Part shown: positions 37,164 through 46,513 of the stretch, in pieces
How positions within the stretch are numbered: position 1 is the first letter of the stretch
Layout of the letters: each line of letters starts with the position of its first letter
Assembly: GCF_001691415.1 (NCBI RefSeq)
Contig: NZ_LRRR01000023.1
Span: forward strand, 1-64,000
Origin: Pararhodobacter sp. CCB-MM2
Lineage (GTDB): Bacteria > Pseudomonadota > Alphaproteobacteria > Rhodobacterales > Rhodobacteraceae
Direction: 5' to 3'
DNA: 64,000 nt
Made by a program: the position numbers and the translations under genes
The notes under the pieces: model-generated
Databases searched by the model: none
Seen by the model: the letters and a program-made list of their open reading frames with translations, nothing else
Told to the model about the DNA's origin: nothing

Positions 37164-38186
37164 TCAGGCCAAGAGGTCGCGGTAGATCGCCACCAGCGCG
37201 GCGGCCTCGTCTTCGATGCGGAAGCCCGCTTCGACATGCACTCGCGCGGCCTGACCCGCCGCGCGCAGGGCCTCAGGGTCCGACAGGTAGCGCCCGGCGG
37301 CCTCGGCCAGCGCCTGCGGATCGCCGGGTTCGACCAGCGCGCCGGTCTCGGGCGTGAGGATCTCGGGGAAGGCGCCGACCGTTGTGGCAACGACCGGCAC
37401 GCCGCAGGCCATGGCCTCGAGCGGTGTCAGGCCGAAGCCCTCCCAGCGCTGCGGCGCGATGTAGAGGTCGAGCGCGCCGTACCAATCGGCCATCCGGTCC
37501 ACGGTAACTTCGGGCAGGAACAGGAGGCGTTCGCTGAGCCCGGCCTCGGCCACCTTGGCCTTGAGGCCCGACAGGAACTCGCCATGCCCTTCGGTCGCGC
37601 GGCCCATGACCAGCGCCGTGGCTTCGGGATGGGCCGGCAGCGCGGCGATCATCGCGTCGACGAAGGCGTCGGTGCCCTTCTGCGCACGGATGCGACCGTA
37701 GCAGCCGATCAGCAGCCCGTCCGGCAGGCCCAGTCGCGCCCGCAGGGCGGCGCGGTCCTCGGGTGGGGTGAAGGTCGCGGTGTCGATGCCGTGCAGGATC
37801 ACGGTCGCGGGGCGCTCAAGGTAGCTGGCCGTCCGGGCCGAGGTCGCCACGACCGCATCCATCTTCGAGATCAGCCATTTCGTATAGCCCGAATGCTTGC
37901 GTTGGCTGGCCGAGGTGAACATCAGCTTCAGCCGGCTCAGCCCCAGCCCGCGCAGGATCAGGCCGAGCAGCATCTCGGTATTGCGCCGCGCATGCCAGAC
38001 GCGCAACCGGCGCTTGAGGAACGGCAGGCGCCACAGGGCCACATGCGGCGTCTCGGGCGGCAAGCCGGGGCCTGTGGCGACGATGCCGATCATCCGCGCC
38101 TGCACCGGCACCAGCCGGGCAATGGTCGCGGTGACGCCGGAAAGGCGGCGCTTGAGGTTCGGGGCGATGACATCGATCTCGGACAT
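37164..38186 (-). CDS. lpcC: Family 4 glycosyltransferase, LpcC-like (LPS core)
   Basis: A 340-residue GT-B transferase. The N-terminus (EIDVIAPNLKRRLSGVTATI) resembles rhizobial LpcC, which adds the first mannose to Kdo of the LPS core. The C-terminal nucleotide-binding half has YGRIRAQKGTD and EGFGLTPLEAMACGVPVV, with the EX7E motif. It is alone between asd and an MFS gene. The LpcC assignment rests on remembered similarity of the first 30 residues, so the exact sugar is less certain than the fold. Confidence 0.85.
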   Translation of the reverse strand: MSEIDVIAPNLKRRLSGVTATIARLVPVQARMIGIVATGPGLPPETPHVALWRLPFLKRRLRVWHARRNTEMLLGLILRGLGLSRLKLMFTSASQRKHSGYTKWLISKMDAVVATSARTASYLERPATVILHGIDTATFTPPEDRAALRARLGLPDGLLIGCYGRIRAQKGTDAFVDAMIAALPAHPEATALVMGRATEGHGEFLSGLKAKVAEAGLSERLLFLPEVTVDRMADWYGALDLYIAPQRWEGFGLTPLEAMACGVPVVATTVGAFPEILTPETGALVEPGDPQALAEAAGRYLSDPEALRAAGQAARVHVEAGFRIEDEAAALVAIYRDLLA

Positions 38187-38225
38187 GGCGCCCTTGTCGC
38201 CGATCCCCGCCCCGCTGTCACGCCT

Positions 38226-39404
38226 TCAGTCGGTGCGGTCCTGCGAGAAGGCGTAGACTGCGCAACCGGCCAGCACGAGGAGGCCGAACATCAGGAAGAT
38301 CGCCTGATAGGGGGCCTCGGCCGGCGGGGTGGGCGTCGCGTGATGAAGGCGGGCCGAGAGGGTCTGCAGCACGCCGACGCCGCCGATGCCGAACATGTTC
38401 ATCAGCGTGACGCCCCGGCCCAACAGATGCGGCGGGAAGAAGCTGCGGCCATGGGCGATCATCATCGGGAAGGACGCGCCGAAGAAACCGATCCCGGCCA
38501 GCAGCGCGGTCACTGGCCAATAGCCCGCGGTCGGCACCGCCCAAAGCGCCATGACGCAGGCGGCGGTCAGCAGGTTGCCGACCAGCGCGACGCCCTTGCG
38601 GGTGCCGAACAGGCGGTCGGCGGGGCCATAGGCGAAGGAGCCTGCCACCATCGCCAGCGCCATTACCAGCGTTGCTGTGCCGATGCTGAGGGCGTCCGCG
38701 CCGTAGACATCGCGGAAGAACGGCCCGGCCCAGAGGCCCCGGATCGCCGCGGCGGGCAGGTAGCAGACGGTCATCAGCGGAATGATCAGCCACAGGGCTG
38801 GGATCTTCAGCAGGTCGAGGAGCGAGCCGCGGCCTTCCGGGCGGTGCTCCAGCGCCGGTGGGTCCTGCACGAAAAGCCACAGGGCGAGGGCCACGAGCAG
38901 CGTCACGGCGGCCAGCCCCATCAGGGTCTCGCGCCAGCCGAAGGTCTCGGCCGCCCAGGCCAGCGGCCAGGCCCCGGCGATGTTGCCCAATGTGCCGAAG
39001 CCGATGATCGCACCGGCCAGCGTGGCGAAGACCCCGGCGGGGAACATGCGTCCGAAAATATAGTAGCTGGCCATCAGCACCGGCGAGCAACCGATGCCGA
39101 TCAGGATCATCGCGGCATGGATGTGCCAGGGCTCGGTCGCCAAGGCGAAGACGAGGGCGCCGCCACCGCCGGCCAGGCCGAGGAGCAGGGCCGAGGTCTT
39201 GCGCGGGCCGACGCGGTCCAGTGCGGCGCCGACGGGGATCTGCATCAGGGCGAAGGTCAGGAACCACAGGCCCGAGGACAGGGCGAGATGCTCGGCCGTG
39301 GCGCCGACCTCGGTGCCGAGGATGGGCGACAGCACGGCGAGGAAGGCCCGGTAGAACTGGCTCAGCACATAGGCGATGACGAGGAAGAAGATGCCGAGCT
39401 TCAT
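38226..39404 (-). CDS. Major facilitator superfamily transporter
   Basis: A 392-residue membrane protein with 12 predicted helices and the MFS loop motif between helices 2 and 3 (GAALDRVGPRKTSAL). The N-terminal (QFYRAFLAVLSPILGTEVG) resembles nitrate/nitrite or sugar-phosphate antiporter-like MFS members, but the substrate cannot be told. It ends 39 bases before the start of the LpcC-like gene on the same strand, so they may share a transcript. A palindromic repeat lies upstream. Confidence 0.9.
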   Translation of the reverse strand: MKLGIFFLVIAYVLSQFYRAFLAVLSPILGTEVGATAEHLALSSGLWFLTFALMQIPVGAALDRVGPRKTSALLLGLAGGGGALVFALATEPWHIHAAMILIGIGCSPVLMASYYIFGRMFPAGVFATLAGAIIGFGTLGNIAGAWPLAWAAETFGWRETLMGLAAVTLLVALALWLFVQDPPALEHRPEGRGSLLDLLKIPALWLIIPLMTVCYLPAAAIRGLWAGPFFRDVYGADALSIGTATLVMALAMVAGSFAYGPADRLFGTRKGVALVGNLLTAACVMALWAVPTAGYWPVTALLAGIGFFGASFPMMIAHGRSFFPPHLLGRGVTLMNMFGIGGVGVLQTLSARLHHATPTPPAEAPYQAIFLMFGLLVLAGCAVYAFSQDRTD

Positions 39405-39480
39405 GAGGGCGGTCCGTGAACAGGTGAAAGGCTGCGCACGATTGCCGAAAACTTGAGCAAGGTCCAGAGGCCGCAGCCGG

Positions 39481-39533
39481 TGGGGTGAAACCCCACCCTA
39501 CACGCGCGACCCGTAGGGTGGGGTTTCACCCTA
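39481..39533. repeat. TAGGGTGGGG palindromic element, copy 1
   Basis: Two 20-base arms (39481-39500 and 39514-39533) form an inverted repeat with 19 of 20 pairs around a 13-base centre. Each arm is itself a small hairpin (GGTGGGG, TGAAA-type loop, CCCCACC). It lies between rppH and the MFS gene. A related copy is at 53421-53492 and a half copy near 17340. Confidence 0.85.
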
Positions 39534-39546
39534 CCTTTGCCGGCGC

Positions 39547-40032
39547 TCAGGCAAGATGCGCCCGGAAAGCCGCCACGACCTGTTTGTAGATCTCGCGCTT
39601 GAAGGGGACGATCGCCTCGATCATCTCCTCGGCCCCGACCCAGCGCCATTCGCTGAACTCGGGATGTTCCTGCTCCAGATCGATCTGATCATCCCGCCCG
39701 AGGTAGCGCAGCAGGTACCATTTCTGCTTCTGGCCCCGGTAGCGGCCCTTCCACATCTTGCCCAGAAGCTCGGGCGGCAGGTCATAGGCCAGCCAGTCCG
39801 GCGTCTCGTCGAGCACCTGCACCAGCGCCGGATGCACACCCGTCTCTTCCTGCAGCTCGCGCAGGGCGGCGGCGCGGGCATCCTCGCCTTCGTCGATCCC
39901 GCCCTGCGGCATCTGCCAGGCCGGGACCGGGCTGTCGAGCCGCTTGGCCGCGAAGATCATCCCCCGCCCGTCGATCAGCATGACGCCGACATTCGGGCGG
40001 TAGGGCAGTTTCTCGATCTCTTCCGGGCTCAT
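39547..40032 (-). CDS. rppH: RNA pyrophosphohydrolase (RppH/IalA)
   Basis: Nudix hydrolase that removes pyrophosphate from the 5' end of mRNA and starts decay. The 161-residue length is standard. The Nudix box is complete, beginning GGIDEGED and ending RELQEETGV. The YRPNVGVML start and the FSEWRWV segment are typical of RppH. It starts 3 bases after the stop of ctpA in the envC-ctpA-rppH operon, an order common in alphaproteobacteria. Confidence 0.97.
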   Translation of the reverse strand: MSPEEIEKLPYRPNVGVMLIDGRGMIFAAKRLDSPVPAWQMPQGGIDEGEDARAAALRELQEETGVHPALVQVLDETPDWLAYDLPPELLGKMWKGRYRGQKQKWYLLRYLGRDDQIDLEQEHPEFSEWRWVGAEEMIEAIVPFKREIYKQVVAAFRAHLA

Positions 40033-40035
40033 CGC

Positions 40036-41376
40036 TTACTGGCCGTTCATCACCGACAGGCCGCGCAGGATGTCCAGCGCATAGGCCAGCTGGTAATCCT
40101 CGTTGCGCAGTTGCGCCAGTTCCTCGGCCGCGCGCTCCTCGTCCTCCATCTGCCGACGTTCGTCATCGGTGATGGTCTGGTTGCGCAGGGCCCCGCGCAG
40201 CGACGATTCACTGCGTTGCGGACGGGTGGTGCCAGCCTCTTCGGGGGCGGCGGCCATGTCGTCGGGATGCGCGGGCTCATGCACGACGATATCCGGGGCC
40301 ACGCCCAAAGCCTGGATCGAGCGGCCCGACGGCGTGTAGTACAGCGCCGTGGTCAGACGCATCGCCCCATCGCCGCGCAGCGGGATCAGCGATTGCACCG
40401 AGCCCTTGCCGAAGCTGCGCTCGCCCACCACCACCGCGCGGTGGTGATCCTGCAGCGCGCCCGCCACGATCTCCGAAGCCGAGGCCGAGCCGCCGTTGAT
40501 CAGCACCACCATCGGCAGCCCGCTGATCAGGTCGCCCTCGGTCGCGTTATAGCGATCCCCCTCCGCTTCCTCGCGGCCGCGGGTCGAGACGATCTCGCCG
40601 GCATCGAGGAAGGCATCCGACACGCGGATCGCCTGCATCAGCAGACCGCCCGGGTTGTTGCGCAGATCCAGCACGACGCCCTGCAGCTGGTCGATCCCGC
40701 CCATCTCGGCGATGCCGTCCTGCAGTTCGCTTTCCAGATTGTCGTAGGTCTGTTCGTTGAAGGTCGAGACCCGCAGCACGATGATATTGCCCTCGACGCG
40801 GCTGCGCACGGCCTGCATGCGGATCGTGTCGCGGATGATCGAGATGTCGAAGGGCTCGGCCACGCCTTCGCGCAGCACGGTCACGACGATTTCGGACCCG
40901 ACCGGGCCGCGCATCAGGTCCACGGCCTCGGCCAGCGTCAGGCCCAGAAGCGAGGTGCCGTCGACATGGGTGAGCAGATCGCCCGGCTCGACGCCCGCCT
41001 GCGCGGCGGGGGTGTCGTCCATCGGCGTGATGACGCGGACATAGCCGTCCTGCTGGGTGATCTCGATGCCCAGACCGCCGAACGAGCCGCGGGTCTGCAC
41101 CCGCATGTCTTCATAGTCATCCGGAGCGAGGTAGCTGGAATGCGGGTCGAGCGAGTTCAGCATGCCGTTGATCGCGGCCTCGACCAGCTGGCTGGTGTCC
41201 ACCTCGTTGACGTATTGCGCGCGAATGCGCTCGAACACGTCGCCGAAAAGGTCGAGCTGCTCATAGACCGACTGGTCGGCGTCCTGCTCCTGCGCGAGCA
41301 ATGGCGCGGCCACCTGCGTCGACAGCACGGCCCCGCCAAGGATGCCTGCCGCCGCCGCCACCAGATACTTGTTCAT
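40036..41376 (-). CDS. ctpA: Carboxy-terminal processing protease (S41)
   Basis: Periplasmic serine protease of 446 residues. It has an N-terminal signal or anchor (VAAAAGILGGAVLSTQVAAPLLAQ), a PDZ domain at about 85-165 and an S41 catalytic domain with the Ser in GGSASASEIVAGAL and the Lys in ERSFGKGSVQ, forming the Ser-Lys dyad. Family members trim proteins such as penicillin-binding or wall-hydrolysing enzymes. The C-terminal 80 residues are charged. It lies between envC (64 bases upstream) and rppH. Confidence 0.96.
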   Translation of the reverse strand: MNKYLVAAAAGILGGAVLSTQVAAPLLAQEQDADQSVYEQLDLFGDVFERIRAQYVNEVDTSQLVEAAINGMLNSLDPHSSYLAPDDYEDMRVQTRGSFGGLGIEITQQDGYVRVITPMDDTPAAQAGVEPGDLLTHVDGTSLLGLTLAEAVDLMRGPVGSEIVVTVLREGVAEPFDISIIRDTIRMQAVRSRVEGNIIVLRVSTFNEQTYDNLESELQDGIAEMGGIDQLQGVVLDLRNNPGGLLMQAIRVSDAFLDAGEIVSTRGREEAEGDRYNATEGDLISGLPMVVLINGGSASASEIVAGALQDHHRAVVVGERSFGKGSVQSLIPLRGDGAMRLTTALYYTPSGRSIQALGVAPDIVVHEPAHPDDMAAAPEEAGTTRPQRSESSLRGALRNQTITDDERRQMEDEERAAEELAQLRNEDYQLAYALDILRGLSVMNGQ

Positions 41377-41440
41377 GCTTCCATCCCGTTTGTCCGCCGG
41401 GGAGGCTTCGCGTCTCCCCGCTCAGGCCTTGCCGGCCCGT

Positions 41441-42574
41441 TCATGGCTGCTGCCCACTCAAGTCGAACCAGTCGGCCGGGTCAATGGCCTGCCCGGCCTG
41501 CCTGAGTTCCAGATACAGCGTTTCCGTTGCATTCGCTACCGCATCGGGCTGCACGAATTCGTCACTTTGGGTCTCGGCGCCGGGCATCAGGCCCAGCGCA
41601 TCGCCCTGCGCCACCACGTCGCCCATGCGCGGATAGACCGTCTCCAGCCCGGCGATGACCATCAGCCAACCCTCACCGGGCTCCAGCAGAACGACGTTTC
41701 CGTAATCCATCAGCGGCCCGCGATAGCGCACGGTGCCGAACCAGGGCGCGACGACGAGCGCGCCGGGTTCGGTGGCCAGCACGAGGCCCGGACGCGCGAT
41801 CCCCGCCGCATCCGTCTCGCCAAAACCGCGCAGCACGGTCGCGGCCGCCGGCAGGGACAGGGTGCCGCGCGCAGTGCCGAAGATCGGCAGCCCGTCGGTA
41901 TTGCCTGAGGGGCGTTGGGCGAGGCTGGTCGCCAGCTCCTGCAAGGTCCGCACCGATTCCAGCAGCGCCTGCATCCGCGCCTCGTCATCGCCCAGCCTGG
42001 GCGGCAGGTCGCGGCGGTCGGCCATCGCCTGACTGAGGTCGGCGCGTGCCGCCTGCAGGCTGGAGAGCCCCGCCGCCAGCGTATCCACCGCCGTCGCGCG
42101 CAGGGTTCGCAGGTCCTCAAGCTCACGCGCCAGCGCCCCGATCCGCGCGGCTTCGGCCTGAAGCCCCGCCGCGACATCGGCGATCATCATGCCCGACCGT
42201 GCGGTGGCCAGCGGCCCCTGAGGATGCACCAGCATCACCGGGCCCTCGATCCGCTCGACCGCCATCATCGCCGCCAGCATGCGGCTGACCTCGGCCTGCT
42301 GCCGCGCCAGCACCTGATTGATCGCCGCCTCACGCAAAGCCGCTTCGCGCAGCCCCTCGCGCAGGGCGGAAAGCCCGGCCTCATGCGCCTGAATGGCGGC
42401 GGTCAGCGCGGCCACCTGATCGGGCGCGCGCCGGGCCTCGCCCAAGGTGTCGATGGCATTCAGGAGCGAGATCGCCGCCTGTTGCGCATTCTCGGCCGTG
42501 GTCGCCCCCGCCGGAGCGCCGACGGGAGCACCGCCAAGGCAGGCCAGAACCGCAAGAGCGCGCGCGAACCGCAT
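41441..42574 (-). CDS. envC: EnvC-like murein hydrolase activator (degenerate LytM factor)
   Basis: A 377-residue periplasmic protein with a signal peptide, a long coiled coil (about 25-200) and a C-terminal LytM/M23 domain. The zinc ligands of active M23 enzymes are missing: the first His position reads LVLATEPG and the HxH site reads LYLEL. It is therefore expected to activate an amidase at the division site, as EnvC does, rather than cut peptidoglycan. It begins 3 bases after gpmI stops and is followed by ctpA. Confidence 0.9.
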   Translation of the reverse strand: MRFARALAVLACLGGAPVGAPAGATTAENAQQAAISLLNAIDTLGEARRAPDQVAALTAAIQAHEAGLSALREGLREAALREAAINQVLARQQAEVSRMLAAMMAVERIEGPVMLVHPQGPLATARSGMMIADVAAGLQAEAARIGALARELEDLRTLRATAVDTLAAGLSSLQAARADLSQAMADRRDLPPRLGDDEARMQALLESVRTLQELATSLAQRPSGNTDGLPIFGTARGTLSLPAAATVLRGFGETDAAGIARPGLVLATEPGALVVAPWFGTVRYRGPLMDYGNVVLLEPGEGWLMVIAGLETVYPRMGDVVAQGDALGLMPGAETQSDEFVQPDAVANATETLYLELRQAGQAIDPADWFDLSGQQP

Positions 42575-42577
42575 GGA

Positions 42578-44113
42578 TCAGCCTTTCCGGATCAAGCTCT
42601 GGCCGGTCATCTCCTCGGGCTGGGGCAGGCCCATCAGCTCCAGAAGAGTCGGCGCCACATCCGCGAGGCGACCATCGGCCAGCGTCACCCCCTCGGGCCC
42701 GCCGATCAGCGCCACCGGCACCAGATTGGTGGTATGCGCGGTGTGGGGGCCGCCGGTCTCGTAATCGATCATCTGCTCGCAATTGCCATGGTCGGCGGTC
42801 AGCAGCATCGCACCACCCGCCTTCTCCAAGGCCTCCAGCACCCGGCCAAGCCCCCGGTCCACCGCCTCGACCGCCTTCACCCCGGCCTCGACGATGCCGG
42901 TATGGCCGACCATGTCGGGGTTGGCGAAGTTGGTGACGATCAGGTCGTAACCCTTCTCGATTGCCTGCACGAAGGCGTCGGTTACTTCGACCGAGGACAT
43001 CTCGGGCTGCAGATCATAGGTCGCGACCTTCGGCGAGAGGGGCATGTAGCGATCCTCGCCTTCCTCGGGCGTTTCCTTGCCGCCGTTGAGGAAGAAGGTG
43101 ACATGCGGGTATTTCTCGGTCTCGGCCAGCCGGAACTGGGTCAGGCCCTTCTTGGCCACCCATTCGCCCAGCGTGTTCTTGATCTTCCGCTTGGGGAAGG
43201 CCGTGTGCATGAAGGCGTTATGGGCGTCGGAATATTCCACCATGCCCAGCATGATCGCCCAATCGACGCGGCCACGGGCCTCGAACCCCTTGAACGAGGG
43301 GGCGCCGATGGCGGCGAGGATCTCGCGCGCGCGGTCGGCGCGGAAATTGAGGCAGAACAGCCCGTCGCCATTGCGCGTGCCCTTGTAGCCGGCCAGCACG
43401 GTGGGGGTGATGAATTCGTCGGTCTCGCCCGCCTCATAGGCCTGCGCGACGGCGGTGACGGCATCGGGCGCGTCCTTGCCATTGGCGCGGATCATCGCGT
43501 CATAGGCCTTTTCCACCCGCTCCCACCGCGAGTCGCGGTCCATGGCGTAATAGCGCCCGATCACCGTGGCGATGCTGGCGCCCTCGGGCAGGCTGGCCAC
43601 GAGGTCGGCGATGAAACGATCCGCCGATTTCGGCGCCACGTCGCGGCCATCGGTGATGGCATGGATCGCCACCGGCACGCCGGCCCCGGCAATCGCCTGC
43701 ACAGCGGCCTTGAGGTGGTTGATATGCCCATGCACCCCGCCATCCGAGACGACAGCCATCAGATGCGCGGTCCCGCCCGAGGCCTTCATGCGGGTGATGA
43801 ACTCGACCAGCCCCTTGTTCTCGGCGAAGGAGCCATCCTCGACCGCGAGGTCGATCTGGCCGAGGTCCATCGCCACGACCCGGCCGGCGCCGATATTGGT
43901 GTGGCCGACTTCGGAATTGCCCATCTGACCGGTGGGCAGGCCCACGTCCCGGCCAAAGGTCACCAGCGTGGCCTTGGGGCAGGTCGCCATGACCCGGTCG
44001 AAATTCGGCGTCTCGGCCAAGGCAACGGCATTGCCCTCGCGGCGCGGGTTGATGCCCCAGCCGTCGAGGATGCACAGCACGACGGGTTGAGGGATGCGCG
44101 TCTGGGTGGTCAT
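42578..44113 (-). CDS. gpmI: 2,3-bisphosphoglycerate-independent phosphoglycerate mutase
   Basis: Manganese-dependent glycolytic enzyme interconverting 3- and 2-phosphoglycerate. The 511 residues match GpmI. It has the start LCILDGWG, the phosphoserine site in GQMGNSEVGHTNIGAGR and the metal-binding TADHGNCE near the C-terminus. CCGGAGG precedes the ATG at 44113; the frame extends to 44176 without homology. It leads the gpmI-envC-ctpA-rppH operon. Confidence 0.98.
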   Translation of the reverse strand: MTTQTRIPQPVVLCILDGWGINPRREGNAVALAETPNFDRVMATCPKATLVTFGRDVGLPTGQMGNSEVGHTNIGAGRVVAMDLGQIDLAVEDGSFAENKGLVEFITRMKASGGTAHLMAVVSDGGVHGHINHLKAAVQAIAGAGVPVAIHAITDGRDVAPKSADRFIADLVASLPEGASIATVIGRYYAMDRDSRWERVEKAYDAMIRANGKDAPDAVTAVAQAYEAGETDEFITPTVLAGYKGTRNGDGLFCLNFRADRAREILAAIGAPSFKGFEARGRVDWAIMLGMVEYSDAHNAFMHTAFPKRKIKNTLGEWVAKKGLTQFRLAETEKYPHVTFFLNGGKETPEEGEDRYMPLSPKVATYDLQPEMSSVEVTDAFVQAIEKGYDLIVTNFANPDMVGHTGIVEAGVKAVEAVDRGLGRVLEALEKAGGAMLLTADHGNCEQMIDYETGGPHTAHTTNLVPVALIGGPEGVTLADGRLADVAPTLLELMGLPQPEEMTGQSLIRKG

Positions 44114-44250
44114 GGGGTCGCCTCCGGATCTTCTGCCGCCTGCATAAGCGGGCGGGTCCGTCGGAGCAATGCCCAAGGCCCCGCGCGCCCGCTCAACAGG
44201 CCGTGCATCCCCTAACTGGGCGAGGCCTCGCCGGTTTCAAGCCGCTTGCG

Positions 44251-45078
44251 TCAGCATTGGGCCGCAAATTCCGCCAGCAAGGCGTTGAAGGCGGCGGGTG
44301 TCTGGCGGAAGGGCGCATGGCCCGCGCCCGGCACCCCTACCGTGCCGCGCGACCACAGGCTGGGCGCCTCGAGCGTGTCGAAATAAGGCGCTTGGATGAA
44401 GGGATCCTCGGCCCCGTTCACCACCGCGAAGGGCACCGAGAGCCCGGCCACCACCGCGCGCTCATCCAGCATCTGCCCGGCCAGCGCCGAGCCGAACATC
44501 ACTTCCCGCGCGACACCATGGGTGCGCTTGACCATCGCCAGCAGATGCGGGTCGACCTGCCCGTCGATCCCGCCCGTATGCAGCGCATAGGCCAGCGCGT
44601 CATCGTCGGTGAAATCACGTTTGGCGGTCAGGTTCTCGGCCGCGGGGTCGATGTTGAACCCGGCCATCATGCTCTCCAGCGTCGGCGCGATGGGCGGCGT
44701 GCCGCAGATCATCACTCCCGCCAGAGGCGCCTTGCCGCGCCCGGCCATCTCCAGCGCCGCATGCCCGCCCAGAGACCAGCCGAAGACCACCGGCGCCTGC
44801 AGGCCCAGCCCCGCGATCACCGTCTCCAGCATCGTGGCATAGCCGGGGAAGGTATAGGTCGCCGCCGGGTCCGCCGTGTCCTCCGAGGCGCCATGGCCCG
44901 GCAGGTCGGGGGCGATCAGGCGGAAGCCTGCCAGCTCGGGCGCGTCGAATTGCGCCGCGAAGACCTCTTTGCAGGCGGAATTGCCATGCACCAGCAGGAT
45001 CGGCCGTCCGCTCCCGCCGCTGTCCCGATAGGCGATCTTGCCGAATTGTGTGTCGAGGGTCAGGTCGGGACTGGTCAT
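44251..45078 (-). CDS. Alpha/beta hydrolase
   Basis: A 275-residue cytoplasmic hydrolase. The oxyanion segment is LLVHGNSACKEVF, the nucleophile elbow GWSLGGHA, the acid Asp in NGAEDPFI and the catalytic His in GAGHAPFR. The fold is complete, but specificity is open: ester, lactone or C-C hydrolase are all possible. GGAG precedes the ATG. It is flanked by gpmI and an unknown membrane protein on the same strand with separate gaps. Confidence 0.92.
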   Translation of the reverse strand: MTSPDLTLDTQFGKIAYRDSGGSGRPILLVHGNSACKEVFAAQFDAPELAGFRLIAPDLPGHGASEDTADPAATYTFPGYATMLETVIAGLGLQAPVVFGWSLGGHAALEMAGRGKAPLAGVMICGTPPIAPTLESMMAGFNIDPAAENLTAKRDFTDDDALAYALHTGGIDGQVDPHLLAMVKRTHGVAREVMFGSALAGQMLDERAVVAGLSVPFAVVNGAEDPFIQAPYFDTLEAPSLWSRGTVGVPGAGHAPFRQTPAAFNALLAEFAAQC

Positions 45079-45140
45079 GGCATTACTCCGTTGGACGGGT
45101 GAAGCCTAATCCCGGCCCGGCACGCTTGCCAAGGCAAGCC

Positions 45141-46277
45141 TTAGCGGATCACCACCCGCAGGATGCCGCGCAGCAGCGGCCGGAACAGCATCCGCCCGAT
45201 CCGCATGAGCCCCGAGGCCATCAGCCCCGCCAGCGAGCCCATCGCCGCGAAGATCCCGCCGATCACGGCGACCACCTCGTCACTGAACCTGAGCCCGGTG
45301 CGCAGGAAGCGCGACTTGCCCAGCATCTCGAAGGCGCCAACCGTGCGCGGCCCCAAGGCATCCGAGGCCCGGGCGAGCCGTGCCGCATCCGAGGGTGTGT
45401 CGATCGCCCCCATCAGATGCAGCGCCTGCCGCGTCCCCAGCCGCGTGTTCAACCGCCCGAGGTCCTGTGCCACCTTGACCGCCGGGCGCAGCACAGCGGG
45501 CCGGGCCAAAGCCGCCAGTTCATCCGCCGAGCGCACCGCCCGCAGCCCGCCCCAATCGACGCCCAAAGTTACGGCGCGGCGGAACAGCGTCAGGATCTCC
45601 GGCGCGAGCCGCCCCATGCGATGTGCGACCCTGAGCAGCCCCGATCCGATCTTCACCGTGTAGGAGGTCCCGCCCGAGAAGACGACGAGCCCCGTCGCCG
45701 CGATGCCGACAAAGGCAATGCCGAGGTCGATCTGGTCGACCTCCTCACCCGCCACGTAATGCCCGCCCTCGCGGACCAGCGCCACGAGGTCGCCGATCAC
45801 CGTCAGGTTCACCGCCACCCCGCAGGACAAGGCCGCCGACAGCTCGCAATCGCGCAGATCCCAAGAACAGGACAGGCAATCGAGCCCGGTTGCGATCCAG
45901 CCATTGTCCTCGGCATCCAGCAGCGTGCGCCGTTCGATCAGATCGGCTGGCAGGGCGATTCCTTCCTCAGCCGCCAGCGCCACCAGCCCGTCGATCACGA
46001 CCCAATCGCGCGGGTCCTCGCCGAGCCGCGCCTCCAGCCTAGCGGCCAGCGCTTCGGGTGTCGCCTCGCGCTCCAAGGCGCGCTCATAGGCCGCCGCCAG
46101 CTCGGATTCCGTACGTGCAACGAGGGGTTCGAAAACCGGCAACCGCGCGAGGTCCATCGCCCACCAGAGGGTCCAGCCCAGCGAGGCCACGGCCAACAGC
46201 GCCATGATCCCGCGCTCGACCCACCGCCGACGGCGGGCCTTGGGGTCGGCTGGGCGTTTTGTCCGCAATTGGGCCAT
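45141..46277 (-). CDS. Hypothetical membrane protein with a cysteine cluster
   Basis: I do not recognise the family, though similar proteins occur in this bacterial group. The 378-residue protein has a basic N-terminus, a membrane helix at about 22-42, a helical charged segment, then four closely spaced cysteines (CLSCSWDLRDC and a Cys 8 residues on) at about 140-160. Two or three more hydrophobic segments follow, with a Gly/Arg-rich C-terminus. The start at 46277 is ATG; a TTG at 46286 is possible. The gene stands alone. The cysteines could bind metal or form disulfides in the periplasm. Confidence 0.75.
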   Translation of the reverse strand: MAQLRTKRPADPKARRRRWVERGIMALLAVASLGWTLWWAMDLARLPVFEPLVARTESELAAAYERALEREATPEALAARLEARLGEDPRDWVVIDGLVALAAEEGIALPADLIERRTLLDAEDNGWIATGLDCLSCSWDLRDCELSAALSCGVAVNLTVIGDLVALVREGGHYVAGEEVDQIDLGIAFVGIAATGLVVFSGGTSYTVKIGSGLLRVAHRMGRLAPEILTLFRRAVTLGVDWGGLRAVRSADELAALARPAVLRPAVKVAQDLGRLNTRLGTRQALHLMGAIDTPSDAARLARASDALGPRTVGAFEMLGKSRFLRTGLRFSDEVVAVIGGIFAAMGSLAGLMASGLMRIGRMLFRPLLRGILRVVIR

Positions 46278-46374
46278 GGCGCTCAACGTGGGGAACGGTG
46301 CGCCTTAAGACAACAAAAGACGAGTATTTGCAGCAGAATGAATGCCAAGCGCGGGTGCCAGGCCGCCCTGCGTT

Positions 46375-46504
46375 TTGAGTATTTGAAACAAGGTGAGAGG
46401 GCGGACATGCCGATCGGAACAATTTGACTCAAAACGCCCATCTTCGTTCCGGAAATATCCTCGGGGGGTGAGCCCGCAGGGCGAGGGGGGCAGACAGCCC
46501 CCCT
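46375..46504 (+). repeat. 130-bp two-block dispersed repeat, copy B
   Basis: Same element as 14952-15081 in the opposite direction: a 28-base block (46375-46402), a 38-base variable spacer and a 64-base block (46441-46504) that ends in a hairpin. A further GAGTATTTGCAG motif lies at 46322-46333. The element fills the gap between the unknown membrane protein gene and the PCu(A)C gene and ends 9 bases from the stop of the latter, where its hairpin may act as a terminator. Confidence 0.85.
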
Positions 46505-46513
46505 GCCGACCTG

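Noticed and set aside
37119..39419. A 766-codon plus-strand frame
   Set aside because: It is antisense to the LpcC-like and MFS genes, which have clear motifs; the composition is typical of shadow frames.
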